A DNA stretch of 64,000 nt from RUG11237 sp050874665 (lineage in GTDB: Bacteria; Bacillota; Clostridia; Lachnospirales; Lachnospiraceae), in NCBI GenBank assembly GCA_050874665.1, contig JBNMLC010000003.1, positions 186,001-250,000 on the forward strand. Direction: 5' to 3'. This document shows, piece after piece, positions 27,305 through 36,151 of this stretch; the first letter of the stretch is position 1; each line of letters begins with the position of its first letter. The notes beneath the pieces are model-generated. The model saw only the letters and a list, made by a program, of their open reading frames with translations. It searched no databases and was not told where the DNA came from. A program made the position numbers and the translations under genes.

Positions 27305-27334
27305 AGGGATTAACCCTGATTACGGTCAACCCCT
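27305..27334 (-). terminator. Weak terminator or attenuator between the Asp23-family gene and nusB
   Basis: Arms 27305-27315 and 27324-27334 pair over 11 bases with two G-U pairs and an 8-base loop. On the minus strand it is followed only by TTTC. It could lower expression of nusB and downstream genes relative to the Asp23-family gene. Confidence 0.5.
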
Positions 27335-27354
27335 CTAATTTTCTCCATTTCAGT

Positions 27355-27735
27355 TTATTTACCACTTTCCATATCCACGCCGGCAATTCTGATATTGACC
27401 TCCAGCACTTCCAGACCTGTCATATTTTCAATGGCTGTTTTTACCTTATCCTGTACTTTTTCACAAGTAACAGGAATATTATATCCATAAGAAAGATTTA
27501 ATGCTAAATAAACATTCACCTTTCCTGCTGTTACATTTACTTTTACACCCTTAGAAAGATTCTTCATTCCTAACTTGCTTACCAGCTCATTTGTTACATT
27601 TCCTGCCATAGACGTAACACCATCCACCTCTGTAGCCGCAAGTCCTGCAATAATTGCAACAACTTCATCTGCAATCTGTACTACGCCAATTTCTCCATTT
27701 TCATGAATTGTATACGCATTTCTACCCTCTGTCAT
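27355..27735 (-). CDS. Asp23/Gls24 family envelope stress response protein
   Basis: A 126-residue protein of the Asp23/Gls24 (DUF322) family, known as YqhY at this locus in Bacillus. Features are the EIGVVQIADEVVAIIAGLAATEVDGV start, where each copy packs helices, and the strand region VNVYLALNLSYGYNIP. Family members associate with the membrane via AmaP or affect acetyl-CoA carboxylase in Bacillus. First gene of the operon leading to nusB and recN. GGAGGTATT precedes ATG. Confidence 0.93.
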   Translation of the reverse strand: MTEGRNAYTIHENGEIGVVQIADEVVAIIAGLAATEVDGVTSMAGNVTNELVSKLGMKNLSKGVKVNVTAGKVNVYLALNLSYGYNIPVTCEKVQDKVKTAIENMTGLEVLEVNIRIAGVDMESGK

Positions 27736-27788
27736 AATAATACCTCCAAATTTTCATTGTCCACTACACTGAAAAACTTATTTCTTCA

Positions 27789-27817
27789 AGTATATCAGAA
27801 AACACTTTTTTTGCCAA
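27789..27817 (-). promoter_or_regulatory. Sigma-A promoter of the asp23-to-recN operon
   Basis: On the minus strand: TTGGCA, 17-base spacer ending in TGA, then TATACT. The TG one base before the -10 makes it an extended -10 promoter. It lies 54 bases before the Asp23-family ATG and just after the stop of the upstream gene. Confidence 0.75.
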
Positions 27818-27822
27818 CCTAT

Positions 27823-29055
27823 TTATATTTCCCAAAAAATAGTGATGCACATCAAATCTTCATCCAGAGAATATTGTATTTGTGCATTGTTTTTAATAAT
27901 ATAAAACACTTTCGAATCTTCAATAAGATACGTAACCATCTCTTTATACAATAAACTGTTTGCACAGCGCAATTGTGCTACTCCGGTACCGGATTTTTCT
28001 GCCTTCATGAACTGTTCTTTTAACTGATGTTTATCTAGTGTTTCATAATAGTATCCTTCTTTTACATAGTAATTATACTCTGTGCTGTTACACTCCGGCA
28101 ATGGAATCGACATATCCACTGTGTGATTCTGATACATTTCTTTATCCGTAAGTCCAAAATATTTATAAGAAACATCCCAGCTTACTTTTTGTCCTTTTCC
28201 TTCCGAAAGCTGGTAATTAGGCTCACCCCAGGTAACATCAAACTGATAATAATTCCCACCAATACATACCAGATTCCATGCATGAGGCTGCGTTTCTGTT
28301 CCATTATAAGCAGTACCGGATATCAGAATACTCTGTATCCCGGAATGTTTTAAAAGATACTGAAATGCTTCAGCGTATCCCTGACATACCGATTTTCCAT
28401 TTAGAAATACACTTACAATATTTTGACTTTCCGTTGCCGTTACCTCGTATTCTGTGTTCAGAATAATTAAATCATAGGCTTTCTTTACCTTATCATATTC
28501 TCCCTCACATTGCGCTATTTCTTTAAGCCAGCTATCCGCTACTTTTTGTATGGCAATCTGGTAATTCTTTCTCTGCCCCCGGTTCATGGTATACAAACCG
28601 GAGTACTTTATCTGCACTGTCTTCCCTGCCACTTCGTACGGTTGCACCCGATAGCCATTTACCCAGAATAACTCCGGATTATCCGCACATACATACGCAT
28701 GAATTTTTTCCACCAGATCCGTATCATTCGTTGACAGTATTACTTCTTCCGCTAAATCATTTAAGGCACCAAGAATTTCTACATAAATCTTTTGTTCTTC
28801 TTCATTGAGAAGCTGATAGCAATATGCCTGTTCATACGACAATGCCTGCAATTGTTCGTAGTGTACCTGGCTTTCCGTAGGCGAAGCTTCTGCATCTTTC
28901 GAAGCTGGTACCACAACTTCTGAAATTACTTTACTCCCTCCAGAATCTTTTGTATTCTGTTTTATTATACCTAATATATTGCTGTACTTTCCGGCTAAAC
29001 CCAATATTATAATGAAAATCACCAGAAACAGCAAGATTCCCTCTTTTTTCCTCAT
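27823..29055 (-). CDS. Membrane-anchored transglutaminase-like domain protein
   Basis: A 410-residue protein with a short cytoplasmic start and one membrane segment (about residues 6-27), so most of it is outside the cell. The transglutaminase-like core holds Cys in SVCQGYAEAF, His in QPHAWNLV and Asp in YQFDVTWGEP, the same triad and spacing as in the large surface protein at 1389. It may be a cysteine protease or a cell-wall or protein-modifying enzyme. Its ATG lies 3 bases after the prfC stop codon, so the two are co-transcribed. The substrate is unknown. Shares a domain with the surface protein but not its repeats. Confidence 0.85.
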   Translation of the reverse strand: MRKKEGILLFLVIFIIILGLAGKYSNILGIIKQNTKDSGGSKVISEVVVPASKDAEASPTESQVHYEQLQALSYEQAYCYQLLNEEEQKIYVEILGALNDLAEEVILSTNDTDLVEKIHAYVCADNPELFWVNGYRVQPYEVAGKTVQIKYSGLYTMNRGQRKNYQIAIQKVADSWLKEIAQCEGEYDKVKKAYDLIILNTEYEVTATESQNIVSVFLNGKSVCQGYAEAFQYLLKHSGIQSILISGTAYNGTETQPHAWNLVCIGGNYYQFDVTWGEPNYQLSEGKGQKVSWDVSYKYFGLTDKEMYQNHTVDMSIPLPECNSTEYNYYVKEGYYYETLDKHQLKEQFMKAEKSGTGVAQLRCANSLLYKEMVTYLIEDSKVFYIIKNNAQIQYSLDEDLMCITIFWEI

Positions 29056-29058
29056 ATA

Positions 29059-30648
29059 TTAATTCCGCCCAAACTCTGATAATACTAATCCTTCATTTCT
29101 TTCTAATGTCATACCAATGCTCCAGCTATTTATAAATAATAACAATGGTCTTCCCTTTAAATCTGTTATCTTTTTCATATCGGAGGTTCCCGAAATTTTA
29201 TTTAAATCAATTTCTTCATTTTCAATCCATCTAATATGCTCATAAGGAAGCTTTTCCATTCTGATTTCCACATTATATTCATTTTCAAGTCGGTATTTTA
29301 ACACATCAAACTGCAAAACACCTACAACACCTACAATGATTTCTTCCATACCTGTGTTGTGCTCCTGAAAAATCTGAATGGCACCCTCCTGTGCAATCTG
29401 TGTAATCCCCTTTACAAATTGCTTACGCTTCATGGTATCTACCTGACGCACTCTTGCAAAATGCTCCGGTGCAAATGTAGGAATCCCTTCATATTCAAAT
29501 TTGTTCCCCGGCGTACATATGGTATCACCGATTGAGAAGATTCCCGGGTCAAACACGCCTATAATATCACCTGCATATGCCTCTTCAATTACTTTTCGTT
29601 CCTGTGCCATCAACTGCTGTGGCTGAGAAAGACGCAACTTTCTTCCTCCCTGCACATGATACACTTCCTTGTCTGCATCAAACTTACCGGAACATATTCT
29701 CATAAATGCAATCCTGTCTCTGTGTGCTTTGTTCATATTTGCCTGAATTTTAAATACAAAAGCAGAAAAATCTTCCGTCATTGGGTTCATTTCTTTGCCA
29801 TCCGCAATTCGCGGAAGTGGTGCGTAAGTCATTTTCAAAAAATGCTTCAAAAAAGTTTCAACCCCAAAGTTTGTTAACGCAGAGCCAAAAAATACCGGTG
29901 AAAGTTCTCCTTTGGATACTAATTCCTGGTCAAACTCGGCACTTGCACCATCTAGCAGCTCAATTTCTTCCCTTAACGTTGCTGCTGCCTCTTCTCCAAT
30001 GTATTTTTCCAGTTCGTCACTATCTAAATCAACAGCTACTTCTTCGCCTTCTTTCGTTCCCTTTTCCGTATCTGAAAAAAGAAGAACCTTTTTTTCCTTC
30101 CTGTCATATACTCCACGAAATCCTTTTCCCGAACCGATTGGCCAATTAATAGGGCAGGTTGCAATTCCCAGTTCCTTTTCAATCTCATCTAATAAATCAA
30201 ATGTATCGTTTGCATCCCTGTCCATCTTGTTGATAAAGGTAAAAATAGGAATATGACGCATAACACAAACCTTAAACAACTTTCTTGTCTGAGCTTCCAC
30301 ACCTTTCGAAGCATCAATTACCATTACTGCAGAATCTGCTGCCATCAGGGTTCTGTAGGTATCTTCCGAGAAATCCTGATGTCCCGGTGTATCCAAAATA
30401 TTAATACAACAGCCGCCATACTCGAACTGCAGTACGGATGATGTAACAGAAATACCCCTTTCCTTTTCGATTTCCATCCAGTCAGACACCGCATGGCGCG
30501 CTGTAGCTTTTCCTTTTACAGAACCGGCAAGATTGATTGCGCCTCCATAAAGCAAAAACTTTTCTGTTAATGTTGTTTTTCCCGCATCCGGGTGCGAAAT
30601 AATTGCGAAGGTTCGTCTACGACCTATTTCTTTGCTATAATCTGCCAC
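29059..30648 (-). CDS. prfC: Peptide chain release factor 3
   Basis: Ribosomal GTPase that recycles RF1 and RF2. It has 529 residues. G1 is SHPDAGKTTLTEKF (near 18-31), G3 is DTPGHQDFSEDTYR near 90, G4 is NKMDRDAND near 145, and the C-terminal domain has the RF3-type GVVGVLQFDVLKYRL segment near 430. CAAGGAGGG precedes ATG. It has its own promoter and is followed by the coupled transglutaminase-like gene. Confidence 0.97.
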   Translation of the reverse strand: MADYSKEIGRRRTFAIISHPDAGKTTLTEKFLLYGGAINLAGSVKGKATARHAVSDWMEIEKERGISVTSSVLQFEYGGCCINILDTPGHQDFSEDTYRTLMAADSAVMVIDASKGVEAQTRKLFKVCVMRHIPIFTFINKMDRDANDTFDLLDEIEKELGIATCPINWPIGSGKGFRGVYDRKEKKVLLFSDTEKGTKEGEEVAVDLDSDELEKYIGEEAAATLREEIELLDGASAEFDQELVSKGELSPVFFGSALTNFGVETFLKHFLKMTYAPLPRIADGKEMNPMTEDFSAFVFKIQANMNKAHRDRIAFMRICSGKFDADKEVYHVQGGRKLRLSQPQQLMAQERKVIEEAYAGDIIGVFDPGIFSIGDTICTPGNKFEYEGIPTFAPEHFARVRQVDTMKRKQFVKGITQIAQEGAIQIFQEHNTGMEEIIVGVVGVLQFDVLKYRLENEYNVEIRMEKLPYEHIRWIENEEIDLNKISGTSDMKKITDLKGRPLLLFINSWSIGMTLERNEGLVLSEFGRN

Positions 30649-30744
30649 ATTGCCCTCCTTGTCCTTTTCAGACTTGATATCTTTCTATATTTTCCTATGT
30701 TATGGCATACTAAACGTAGGATATCTTACATAATCTAATTATCA

Positions 30745-30774
30745 ATTTTACAATAGGTAGTTGGGGATTGTCAA
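30745..30774 (-). promoter_or_regulatory. Sigma-A promoter of prfC
   Basis: On the minus strand: perfect TTGACA (30774-30769), 18-base spacer, TAAAAT (30750-30745). About 90 bases of leader precede prfC. Confidence 0.8.
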
Positions 30775-30829
30775 GAATATCATTTGATTGAATTATTTCG
30801 ACATTTCAATGTTGCATTTTCATTCAACA

Positions 30830-30865
30830 GCCCATGCCGGGATTAGAAGTTTTCCCTGCATGGGC
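30830..30865 (-). terminator. Hairpin after the AIM24-family gene
   Basis: Arms pair over 8 bases (30830-30837 with 30858-30865), then a mismatch and three further pairs, around a 12-base loop. It lies 28 bases after the stop codon of the AIM24-family gene but has no U tract, so it is a weak terminator or 3' stabiliser. Confidence 0.5.
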
Positions 30866-30893
30866 GTTCTTACATTGCCGAATTTCGTATGAT

Positions 30894-31574
30894 TTAATTT
30901 CCGGTTGGAATAAACGGGCGAATGGCAGCCGCCACATTACTAATTGGAAGTGTCTGCAAAATAACTTTTCCCGGTCCCGTAACTACCGTATTAAATATTC
31001 CTTCACCGCCAAATAACATATTTTTAATTCCTGGTACCGTCTGAACCTCCATAGAACAAGTAGCCTCCATTGCTGCTAAATATCCTGTATCGACAACAAT
31101 CTGCTGTCCCGGCTGCAAATCATATTCCACCGTAGAACCATCAATTTCGATAAAAGCAATTCCCTGACCAGACAGCTTCTGCATCACAAAACCCTCTCCT
31201 CCAAACAAACCGCTTCCAATTTTCTTTTGTAAGTATACAGATAAATTCACTCCTGCCTCGGAGGCTAAGAACCCTGACTTCTGTACAATCAATTCTTTTC
31301 CCGGTGCAATTTCAACAGCTCTGATAGACCCCGGAAAACTGGATGCGAACGCTATCGTTCCAATTCCATTCATAGCTGTATAAATATTTTGAAACATCTT
31401 CTCACCGGAAACCATTCTTCCAAATACTTTTCCTACTCCGCCATTCGATGATGTTTCCATCTTCATATTTGGTGACATCCAACTCATGGCACCACTTTCT
31501 GTTATCATTCTTTCTCCATTTTCCAGCTCACAAATGACTACCGGAAGAGAGTCTCCCTTAATTTCATACTTCAT
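30894..31574 (-). CDS. TIGR00266/AIM24 family protein
   Basis: A 226-residue all-beta protein of the AIM24 (DUF124) family. Typical segments are ITESGAMSWMSPNM near residue 25, NGIGTIAFASSFPGSI near 72, GGEGFVMQKLSGQGIAF near 128 and a C-terminal FGGEGIFNTVVTGPGKVILQT. The family is of unclear biochemical role; the yeast homologue is mitochondrial. GAGGAGG precedes ATG. It stands alone between prfC and the tRNA gene. Confidence 0.9.
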   Translation of the reverse strand: MKYEIKGDSLPVVICELENGERMITESGAMSWMSPNMKMETSSNGGVGKVFGRMVSGEKMFQNIYTAMNGIGTIAFASSFPGSIRAVEIAPGKELIVQKSGFLASEAGVNLSVYLQKKIGSGLFGGEGFVMQKLSGQGIAFIEIDGSTVEYDLQPGQQIVVDTGYLAAMEATCSMEVQTVPGIKNMLFGGEGIFNTVVTGPGKVILQTLPISNVAAAIRPFIPTGN

Positions 31575-31645
31575 ACTAAAATCCTCCTCATCTTTATTTT
31601 TGATTATTTTCGTACTTTAACGTATTAAAGCTTTTATGTAAAACA

Positions 31646-31669
31646 AAAGGATTCCTGACAGAATCCTTT
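31646..31669 (-). terminator. Terminator of tRNA-Gly
   Basis: Perfect 9-base arms (31646-31654 and 31661-31669) around a 6-base loop, followed on the minus strand by TTGTTTT. It begins 3 bases after the tRNA discriminator base. Confidence 0.8.
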
Positions 31670-31671
31670 GA

Positions 31672-31744
31672 AGCGATAGACGGGACTCGAACCCGCGACC
31701 CCAACCTTGGCAAGGTTGTACTCCACCAACTGAGCCACTATCGC
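31672..31744 (-). tRNA. tRNA-Gly (anticodon GCC)
   Basis: A 73-base cloverleaf on the minus strand. The acceptor stem GCGATAG pairs with CTATCGC; D arm GCTCAGTTGGTGGAGT; anticodon stem CAACC/GGTTG with loop TTGCCAA giving anticodon GCC; T arm with TTCGAGT; discriminator T. CCA is not encoded (TTCA follows). It has its own strong promoter and terminator, so it is a single-gene transcription unit. Confidence 0.97.
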
Positions 31745-31755
31745 ATGACTCTTGT

Positions 31756-31785
31756 ATTATAAATGATAAACTTGCCATTTGTCAA
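31756..31785 (-). promoter_or_regulatory. Consensus sigma-A promoter of tRNA-Gly
   Basis: On the minus strand: perfect TTGACA (31785-31780), 18-base spacer, perfect TATAAT (31761-31756), 11 bases before the first tRNA base. It is a near-ideal match for a stable-RNA gene. Confidence 0.9.
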
Positions 31786-31934
31786 CCTGTTTTCTATTAA
31801 GATATCCACCTGACTATATAGCCGCCCCAAGTGATCTGTATTGCAAAAATTCCTGGCATTATTCTCTTTTAAAGCAGTATAGATTGCTTGAGGCGGGCAG
31901 ATCTCTAATCTCAAATCCAGATTATTCTATTTTC

Positions 31935-32663
31935 TTATTCTGTATGTATTGGTGTAATTACGATTTTGTCTGCAGAAATACCTGTCTTTCGTTTTACAAT
32001 ATCTTCAATCTGTGCTCTTCCCGCTTCATCTACCTCAGACATATTGATTACCACATCCACACTATCCTCTGTAATACTTACCACGGCATCGGTATATCCC
32101 TTTGCGTCTAAAAGCATTTCTGCTGCTGCTTCCTTTTCAGCAATGTTCGTAAGGGAAATCATATTATCAATTGCCACTTGCTTCTGTGTATCCGTAATAT
32201 TAGCATTGTTAATCATCTCTAACAAAGCTTCTTTATTTTTAGAACGTACTTGTTCTCTTGTAAGCTTTGCCTCTGAAACAATATCGGCTGCACTTGCCAC
32301 GTTACTGTTCGTCAAGACTGCTTCCCCCGGTGTATCTTCCTGTGTTTCATTACTTGTCAAATCAAAATCGTAGCTTTCAATGTCCTCTGTTGTACTCGCC
32401 TGTGCAGTTTCCTCATTTTCTTCTTCCGTAGAATCACCGATGATTTCTACTCCCCCAATATCTGTAGTTTCATTTTCCGCATACATATCCTCCATAGAAA
32501 TATCTGCAGTTTCTATACTTTCTGCCGCATCATTTACAATCCCTTCCGTCAATGATGTGTCTTTTCCAATTTCCGTTCCTGCAAAATCCAGGTAACCCGC
32601 AATTGCTATCATCAATGCAAGTGTCGTAATTACAATCTGGTTCTTCTTTAACTTTCCCTTCAT
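31935..32663 (-). CDS. spoIIIAH: Stage III sporulation protein AH
   Basis: Mother-cell partner of forespore SpoIIQ in the A-Q channel that spans the two spore membranes. It has 242 residues with one membrane segment near the N terminus (about 9-27), a long acidic Glu/Thr/Ser-rich linker (about 40-120) and a C-terminal ring-building domain similar to type III secretion EscJ/YscJ, from about 130. The linker is longer than I expect for Bacillus. It is last in the spoIIIA operon. Confidence 0.92.
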   Translation of the reverse strand: MKGKLKKNQIVITTLALMIAIAGYLDFAGTEIGKDTSLTEGIVNDAAESIETADISMEDMYAENETTDIGGVEIIGDSTEEENEETAQASTTEDIESYDFDLTSNETQEDTPGEAVLTNSNVASAADIVSEAKLTREQVRSKNKEALLEMINNANITDTQKQVAIDNMISLTNIAEKEAAAEMLLDAKGYTDAVVSITEDSVDVVINMSEVDEAGRAQIEDIVKRKTGISADKIVITPIHTE

Positions 32664-32687
32664 GAAATCTCCTTTCCTTTATACCTG

Positions 32688-33263
32688 CTATTCATTTACT
32701 GACTTCATTACTTTAATTTTATGTGCATCTATAGGAAATAATGCCAAAACCGCCTCGGAAATATTTTTTTCTACAGAGGGTTTATCCCCTCCTTCCGCAA
32801 TAACCAAAACCCCTTCGATTTCCGGCTCTACCTCCTTTATTACATATGGCTCCTTTCCGCCGCTTTCCTTCTCTACAAATACCGTTGCCTCCTTTTTATT
32901 GTAATCTGCTTCCTTACGTTCTCCGCCTTGAGAATCTTTTTCTTCCGTAACATTTTCGCTGCTCTCTGTATCTTTCTCCACAATTTTTTCCCCTTTTGAT
33001 TTTAACGTAATCATAACCTGTGTCTTTCCAACCCCTTCCATCCTTCCTAAGATTTTCTCCAAGCGCCGTTCTAATTGTTCCTCCTGCTTCTGAACCGTCT
33101 CTTCCTTTGATGTATCTACTTGTGTTTCTTCCATCATTTTGTCCTTTTTATCCACAGGAATGGAAACTACCATAAGCAGTATCCCCAGTAGTATCAGGAC
33201 AAAAAGATTCTCCTTTTTCTTTAATTTTTCCAACGATTTTATTCTATCTTTCCATTCTTTCAT
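32688..33263 (-). CDS. spoIIIAG: Stage III sporulation protein AG
   Basis: Ring-forming channel component of 191 residues. It has a short basic start, one membrane segment (about 20-37), an acidic coiled-coil stretch, and a C-terminal ring domain containing MEGVGKTQVMITLKSKGEK and EIEGVLVIAEGGDKP. In B. subtilis it assembles into a large ring in the intermembrane space. It lies between spoIIIAF and spoIIIAH. Confidence 0.93.
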   Translation of the reverse strand: MKEWKDRIKSLEKLKKKENLFVLILLGILLMVVSIPVDKKDKMMEETQVDTSKEETVQKQEEQLERRLEKILGRMEGVGKTQVMITLKSKGEKIVEKDTESSENVTEEKDSQGGERKEADYNKKEATVFVEKESGGKEPYVIKEVEPEIEGVLVIAEGGDKPSVEKNISEAVLALFPIDAHKIKVMKSVNE

Positions 33264-33272
33264 AATCCACCA

Positions 33273-33836
33273 TCACTTTTTTAGGTAAATGTCCGCCTGT
33301 TTTACTCCATACGTGTCACAAAGCCACTCTTTTATTTTCAATTCTATTGCACTGCTTACTTTTTCCTGCTCCGAAAACATAATATCTCCTATATGTATTT
33401 CATTACTATCTTCGTATTTTTCATAAGTAACTACCATTTTCATATTTTTCACAACTCCATATTCTTCGCCTTCTCCAAAAGTAATCTGAAGGTCTTCTAA
33501 ATACAAATCATACTCTGATAGTTTTTTCCTTGTCTGCTGTTCTATTTCCGTTCTATATGTTTCTAATACTATTTTACGACTTTCCTCACCATAAATTTTC
33601 TCTGAAATCCTGGCACTTTCTAACTCCCAGTTATATTTCTCCTGGTTCAGCTCCAATTCCCAGTCTCCATTCCATATTTTTGCAATCGGTGTCATAATAA
33701 TAATGACCATTAACAATCCGGTAAACAACTTAATATAAGACTGATAAGCCGATGCCGCACTTAATTTATAAATCAAGGTAATCGCAATCATATATACCGT
33801 AATATCTTCTACCCACCCATAAAATGCTTCTAACAT
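33273..33836 (-). CDS. spoIIIAF: Stage III sporulation protein AF
   Basis: A 187-residue membrane protein with two N-terminal transmembrane segments (about 10-55) and a soluble C-terminal domain (LYLEDLQITFGEGEEYGVV). In B. subtilis this domain resembles SpoIIIAG/AH ring folds. GGGGGGAGCGT precedes ATG. Order and spacing (10 bases each side) are those of an operon. Confidence 0.9.
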   Translation of the reverse strand: MLEAFYGWVEDITVYMIAITLIYKLSAASAYQSYIKLFTGLLMVIIIMTPIAKIWNGDWELELNQEKYNWELESARISEKIYGEESRKIVLETYRTEIEQQTRKKLSEYDLYLEDLQITFGEGEEYGVVKNMKMVVTYEKYEDSNEIHIGDIMFSEQEKVSSAIELKIKEWLCDTYGVKQADIYLKK

Positions 33837-33846
33837 ACGCTCCCCC

Positions 33847-34989
33847 CTAATTAAGTCCTACCACGGCTATGGATAGCATAAACATCGCAGCTACCATACT
33901 GCTGATTTTCAGCACTAGGGCACCGCCCTCTGCCGCAGCCTCCATACAACCTGTAAAACGCTTGTCCGTTACCGGCTGAATTACTGCAGCTATGATTTTA
34001 TAACACAAAGTAAAGATTGCAATTTTAATCACTGTGGGAATACAGATGAGTAAAATTATCAAAATTGCAGAGGTTCCAATTCCATTTTTCAACAATACTG
34101 CAGAACCTATTAATATTTCCGTCACCGCCCCTGCACTACTTCCAATGCCCGGAATCACCGATAAGACTTTACTTAAAGATGTATTTTTAAAAGAATCTAT
34201 TGCCGGTGCCAGCATAGACTGTACTACTTGAAATCCAATCAAAACCGCTACGGATGTTTTCAACATCCATTTTACACTGCTCTCAAACAGCCCCGCCATT
34301 CTGGACAAAATATCTTCTTCCGACATGTAATTAATAATCTTAAGCAACACATATGCCTGCACCATTGGAATTATGAGTACCTTCATTGCATCACTCAACA
34401 GTGAAATCAAAATCAACGTTATCTGATAAAAGCCTGCCCCTGTACAAGGACCAGTTGCTAAAGAAACACTCAAACTATACGCCGGAACCAGTGCTTTGAT
34501 AAATGCAACAAGATTATCCGAGGCCTGCATGGCACATTTTATCACTTCACGAAATCCCCGCAATACCACAATACACATCATCATATACAGCATATAAAAT
34601 CCTGTATTTGCTATCTGCTTGTCCTTTAATATTTCTGTAAATACGGAAAAAACAGAGGCACCTACAGAAAGAAGCAATAAATATGTCATATCTTTTTTGT
34701 TAAAAGATATTTGCTGCTGCAAATATTCCCGCAAGCCTTCCACCGTATCCTGTAAATGAAATTCCCCGGAAACCATATCCGTCACTAACTCCTGAAAATC
34801 TATCTGTTGATCCGTCAATATCTGATCTAATACCTCGTTAATTTCCCGAAAAGAAATTTCTTCTGTTAAAATATCCATTTCAGCCGAATTTTCAGAGGCT
34901 TCTATACTCTCTGCCGATTGTATCTGGATATTTTTCGGTATGTTTCCCATCATAGCAAACTGTAAATATATGACAATGACTGTAATCAT
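33847..34989 (-). CDS. spoIIIAE: Stage III sporulation protein AE
   Basis: Polytopic membrane component of the SpoIIIA complex, 380 residues. The N-terminal 90 residues are outside or soluble with an initial hydrophobic stretch; seven or so membrane segments follow. GIGSSAGAVTEILIGSAVLLKNGIGTSA near residue 275 is typical of the family. GGAGGGTGT precedes ATG. Confidence 0.93.
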   Translation of the reverse strand: MITVIVIYLQFAMMGNIPKNIQIQSAESIEASENSAEMDILTEEISFREINEVLDQILTDQQIDFQELVTDMVSGEFHLQDTVEGLREYLQQQISFNKKDMTYLLLLSVGASVFSVFTEILKDKQIANTGFYMLYMMMCIVVLRGFREVIKCAMQASDNLVAFIKALVPAYSLSVSLATGPCTGAGFYQITLILISLLSDAMKVLIIPMVQAYVLLKIINYMSEEDILSRMAGLFESSVKWMLKTSVAVLIGFQVVQSMLAPAIDSFKNTSLSKVLSVIPGIGSSAGAVTEILIGSAVLLKNGIGTSAILIILLICIPTVIKIAIFTLCYKIIAAVIQPVTDKRFTGCMEAAAEGGALVLKISSMVAAMFMLSIAVVGLN

Positions 34990-34997
34990 ACACCCTC

Positions 34998-35384
34998 CTA
35001 ACCAAGCATTTCCTGCACCAATTTCAATAATGCGCTGAAAATCGGCATACTTATTGCTAATACTGATATTTTTCCAAATATTTCTATCTGTGATGCAATT
35101 GTCTGATAGCCTCCATCCTTACACACGCTTGATGCAAATTCTGCCACATATGTAATCCCTATCATTTTAATTAGTATGGATAAATATTCCTTTTCCATAG
35201 GGAGGATTGTCTGCAAATATTGAAAAATTTCAAATATCTGCGAAAGTTTCGTCACCACATAAAACATAATTACAGAACAGGCTGCGAGAGATATTAATAC
35301 GGAATACTCTGATTTAAAACTTTTACAGTAGACTGCTAACAGCATAGCTCCTATACCAATAAAAGCAATTTTTAATATTTCCAT
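34998..35384 (-). CDS. spoIIIAD: Stage III sporulation protein AD
   Basis: A 128-residue membrane protein with four hydrophobic segments. The segment ILIKMIGITYVAEFASSVCKDGGY near residue 70 is conserved in the SpoIIIAC/AD family. Part of the SpoIIIA membrane complex. Preceded by GGGGATTCAT. Confidence 0.93.
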   Translation of the reverse strand: MEILKIAFIGIGAMLLAVYCKSFKSEYSVLISLAACSVIMFYVVTKLSQIFEIFQYLQTILPMEKEYLSILIKMIGITYVAEFASSVCKDGGYQTIASQIEIFGKISVLAISMPIFSALLKLVQEMLG

Positions 35385-35394
35385 ATGAATCCCC

Positions 35395-35589
35395 TTAAAT
35401 TAAAAATAATTTTTTTATAGTTTCAAACAACTCATATATGTAAGGTACCACCCAAAACAGTACAAGAAGCAAGCCTGCAAAACTTGTAAGGAATGCCTGT
35501 TCTTCCCTGCCACTGTGTTTTAATATCTGACTAAGAACAGACACCAGAATACCTACTGCCGCTATTTTAAAAATAATATTTACACTCAT
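35395..35589 (-). CDS. spoIIIAC: Stage III sporulation protein AC
   Basis: A 64-residue protein with two membrane segments, the usual size for AC. The ATG at 35589 follows GGAGGAAGT and gives MSVNIIFK, the expected N terminus. A longer in-frame extension upstream would overlap spoIIIAB and is not needed. LVSVLSQILKHSGREEQAFL is conserved in this family. Confidence 0.93.
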   Translation of the reverse strand: MSVNIIFKIAAVGILVSVLSQILKHSGREEQAFLTSFAGLLLVLFWVVPYIYELFETIKKLFLI

Positions 35590-35600
35590 ACTTCCTCCCT

Positions 35601-36119
35601 TTATGCAATAAGCAGTATTAGAAAAGCTCCCCCTGCAATTCCCAGCCATCGAAAGATTTTCTGCTTTTCCCGAATACCTCTTTCGCTTTCTTTAATTCTT
35701 ACATTGAGTTTTTCACTATAAAGTTCAATACTTGCTATCTGCATTTCTATATCCAAATACCCCATGCATGTACCAAATTCCCGAAAATTTTTCTTATCTT
35801 CCCCCGCAATTACCAATCTATGTAATTCCTCATCACACCTTTCCTGCCAGATTTGCCCTACCGTTTTTCCAATCCCCTGATCCAATTCCTTTCCTACATG
35901 ATACAAAAATCCTTCCAACGGTATATTTATATGTTTTGACACTTCACAAAACGCCTCTGCTACAGGTGCTTTGTGATAAGTAATTTCTCCTTTCAGCATA
36001 ATTAACATACGCTGTATTTCATATAAGGTATTCAGTTTTTTTTCCACTTCGCTGCTATACAAAAATCCCAGCAACACTGAGCCTAAAAAAATCAGAACTC
36101 CTCCTGTTATTTTTATCAT
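35601..36119 (-). CDS. spoIIIAB: Stage III sporulation protein AB
   Basis: A 172-residue protein with an N-terminal membrane segment, a helical middle and a C-terminal hydrophobic segment, related to the GspF fold of type II secretion. LYEIQRMLIMLKGEITYHKAPVAEAF near residue 32-57 and EKQKIFRWLGIAGGAFLILLI at the end are typical. Follows spoIIIAA after 32 bases. Confidence 0.92.
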   Translation of the reverse strand: MIKITGGVLIFLGSVLLGFLYSSEVEKKLNTLYEIQRMLIMLKGEITYHKAPVAEAFCEVSKHINIPLEGFLYHVGKELDQGIGKTVGQIWQERCDEELHRLVIAGEDKKNFREFGTCMGYLDIEMQIASIELYSEKLNVRIKESERGIREKQKIFRWLGIAGGAFLILLIA

Positions 36120-36151
36120 TTTATTGCATTCCTTCCTGCAAAATTTTATTT

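Noticed and set aside
31575..31645. TTTACA-17-TAAAGT as promoter of the AIM24-family gene
   Set aside because: The -10 matches only four of six positions, too weak to list as a feature in A/T-rich DNA.
31786..31930. Possible gene remnant between spoIIIAH and tRNA-Gly
   Set aside because: Short open pieces in different frames show no recognisable family; treated as plain intergenic DNA.
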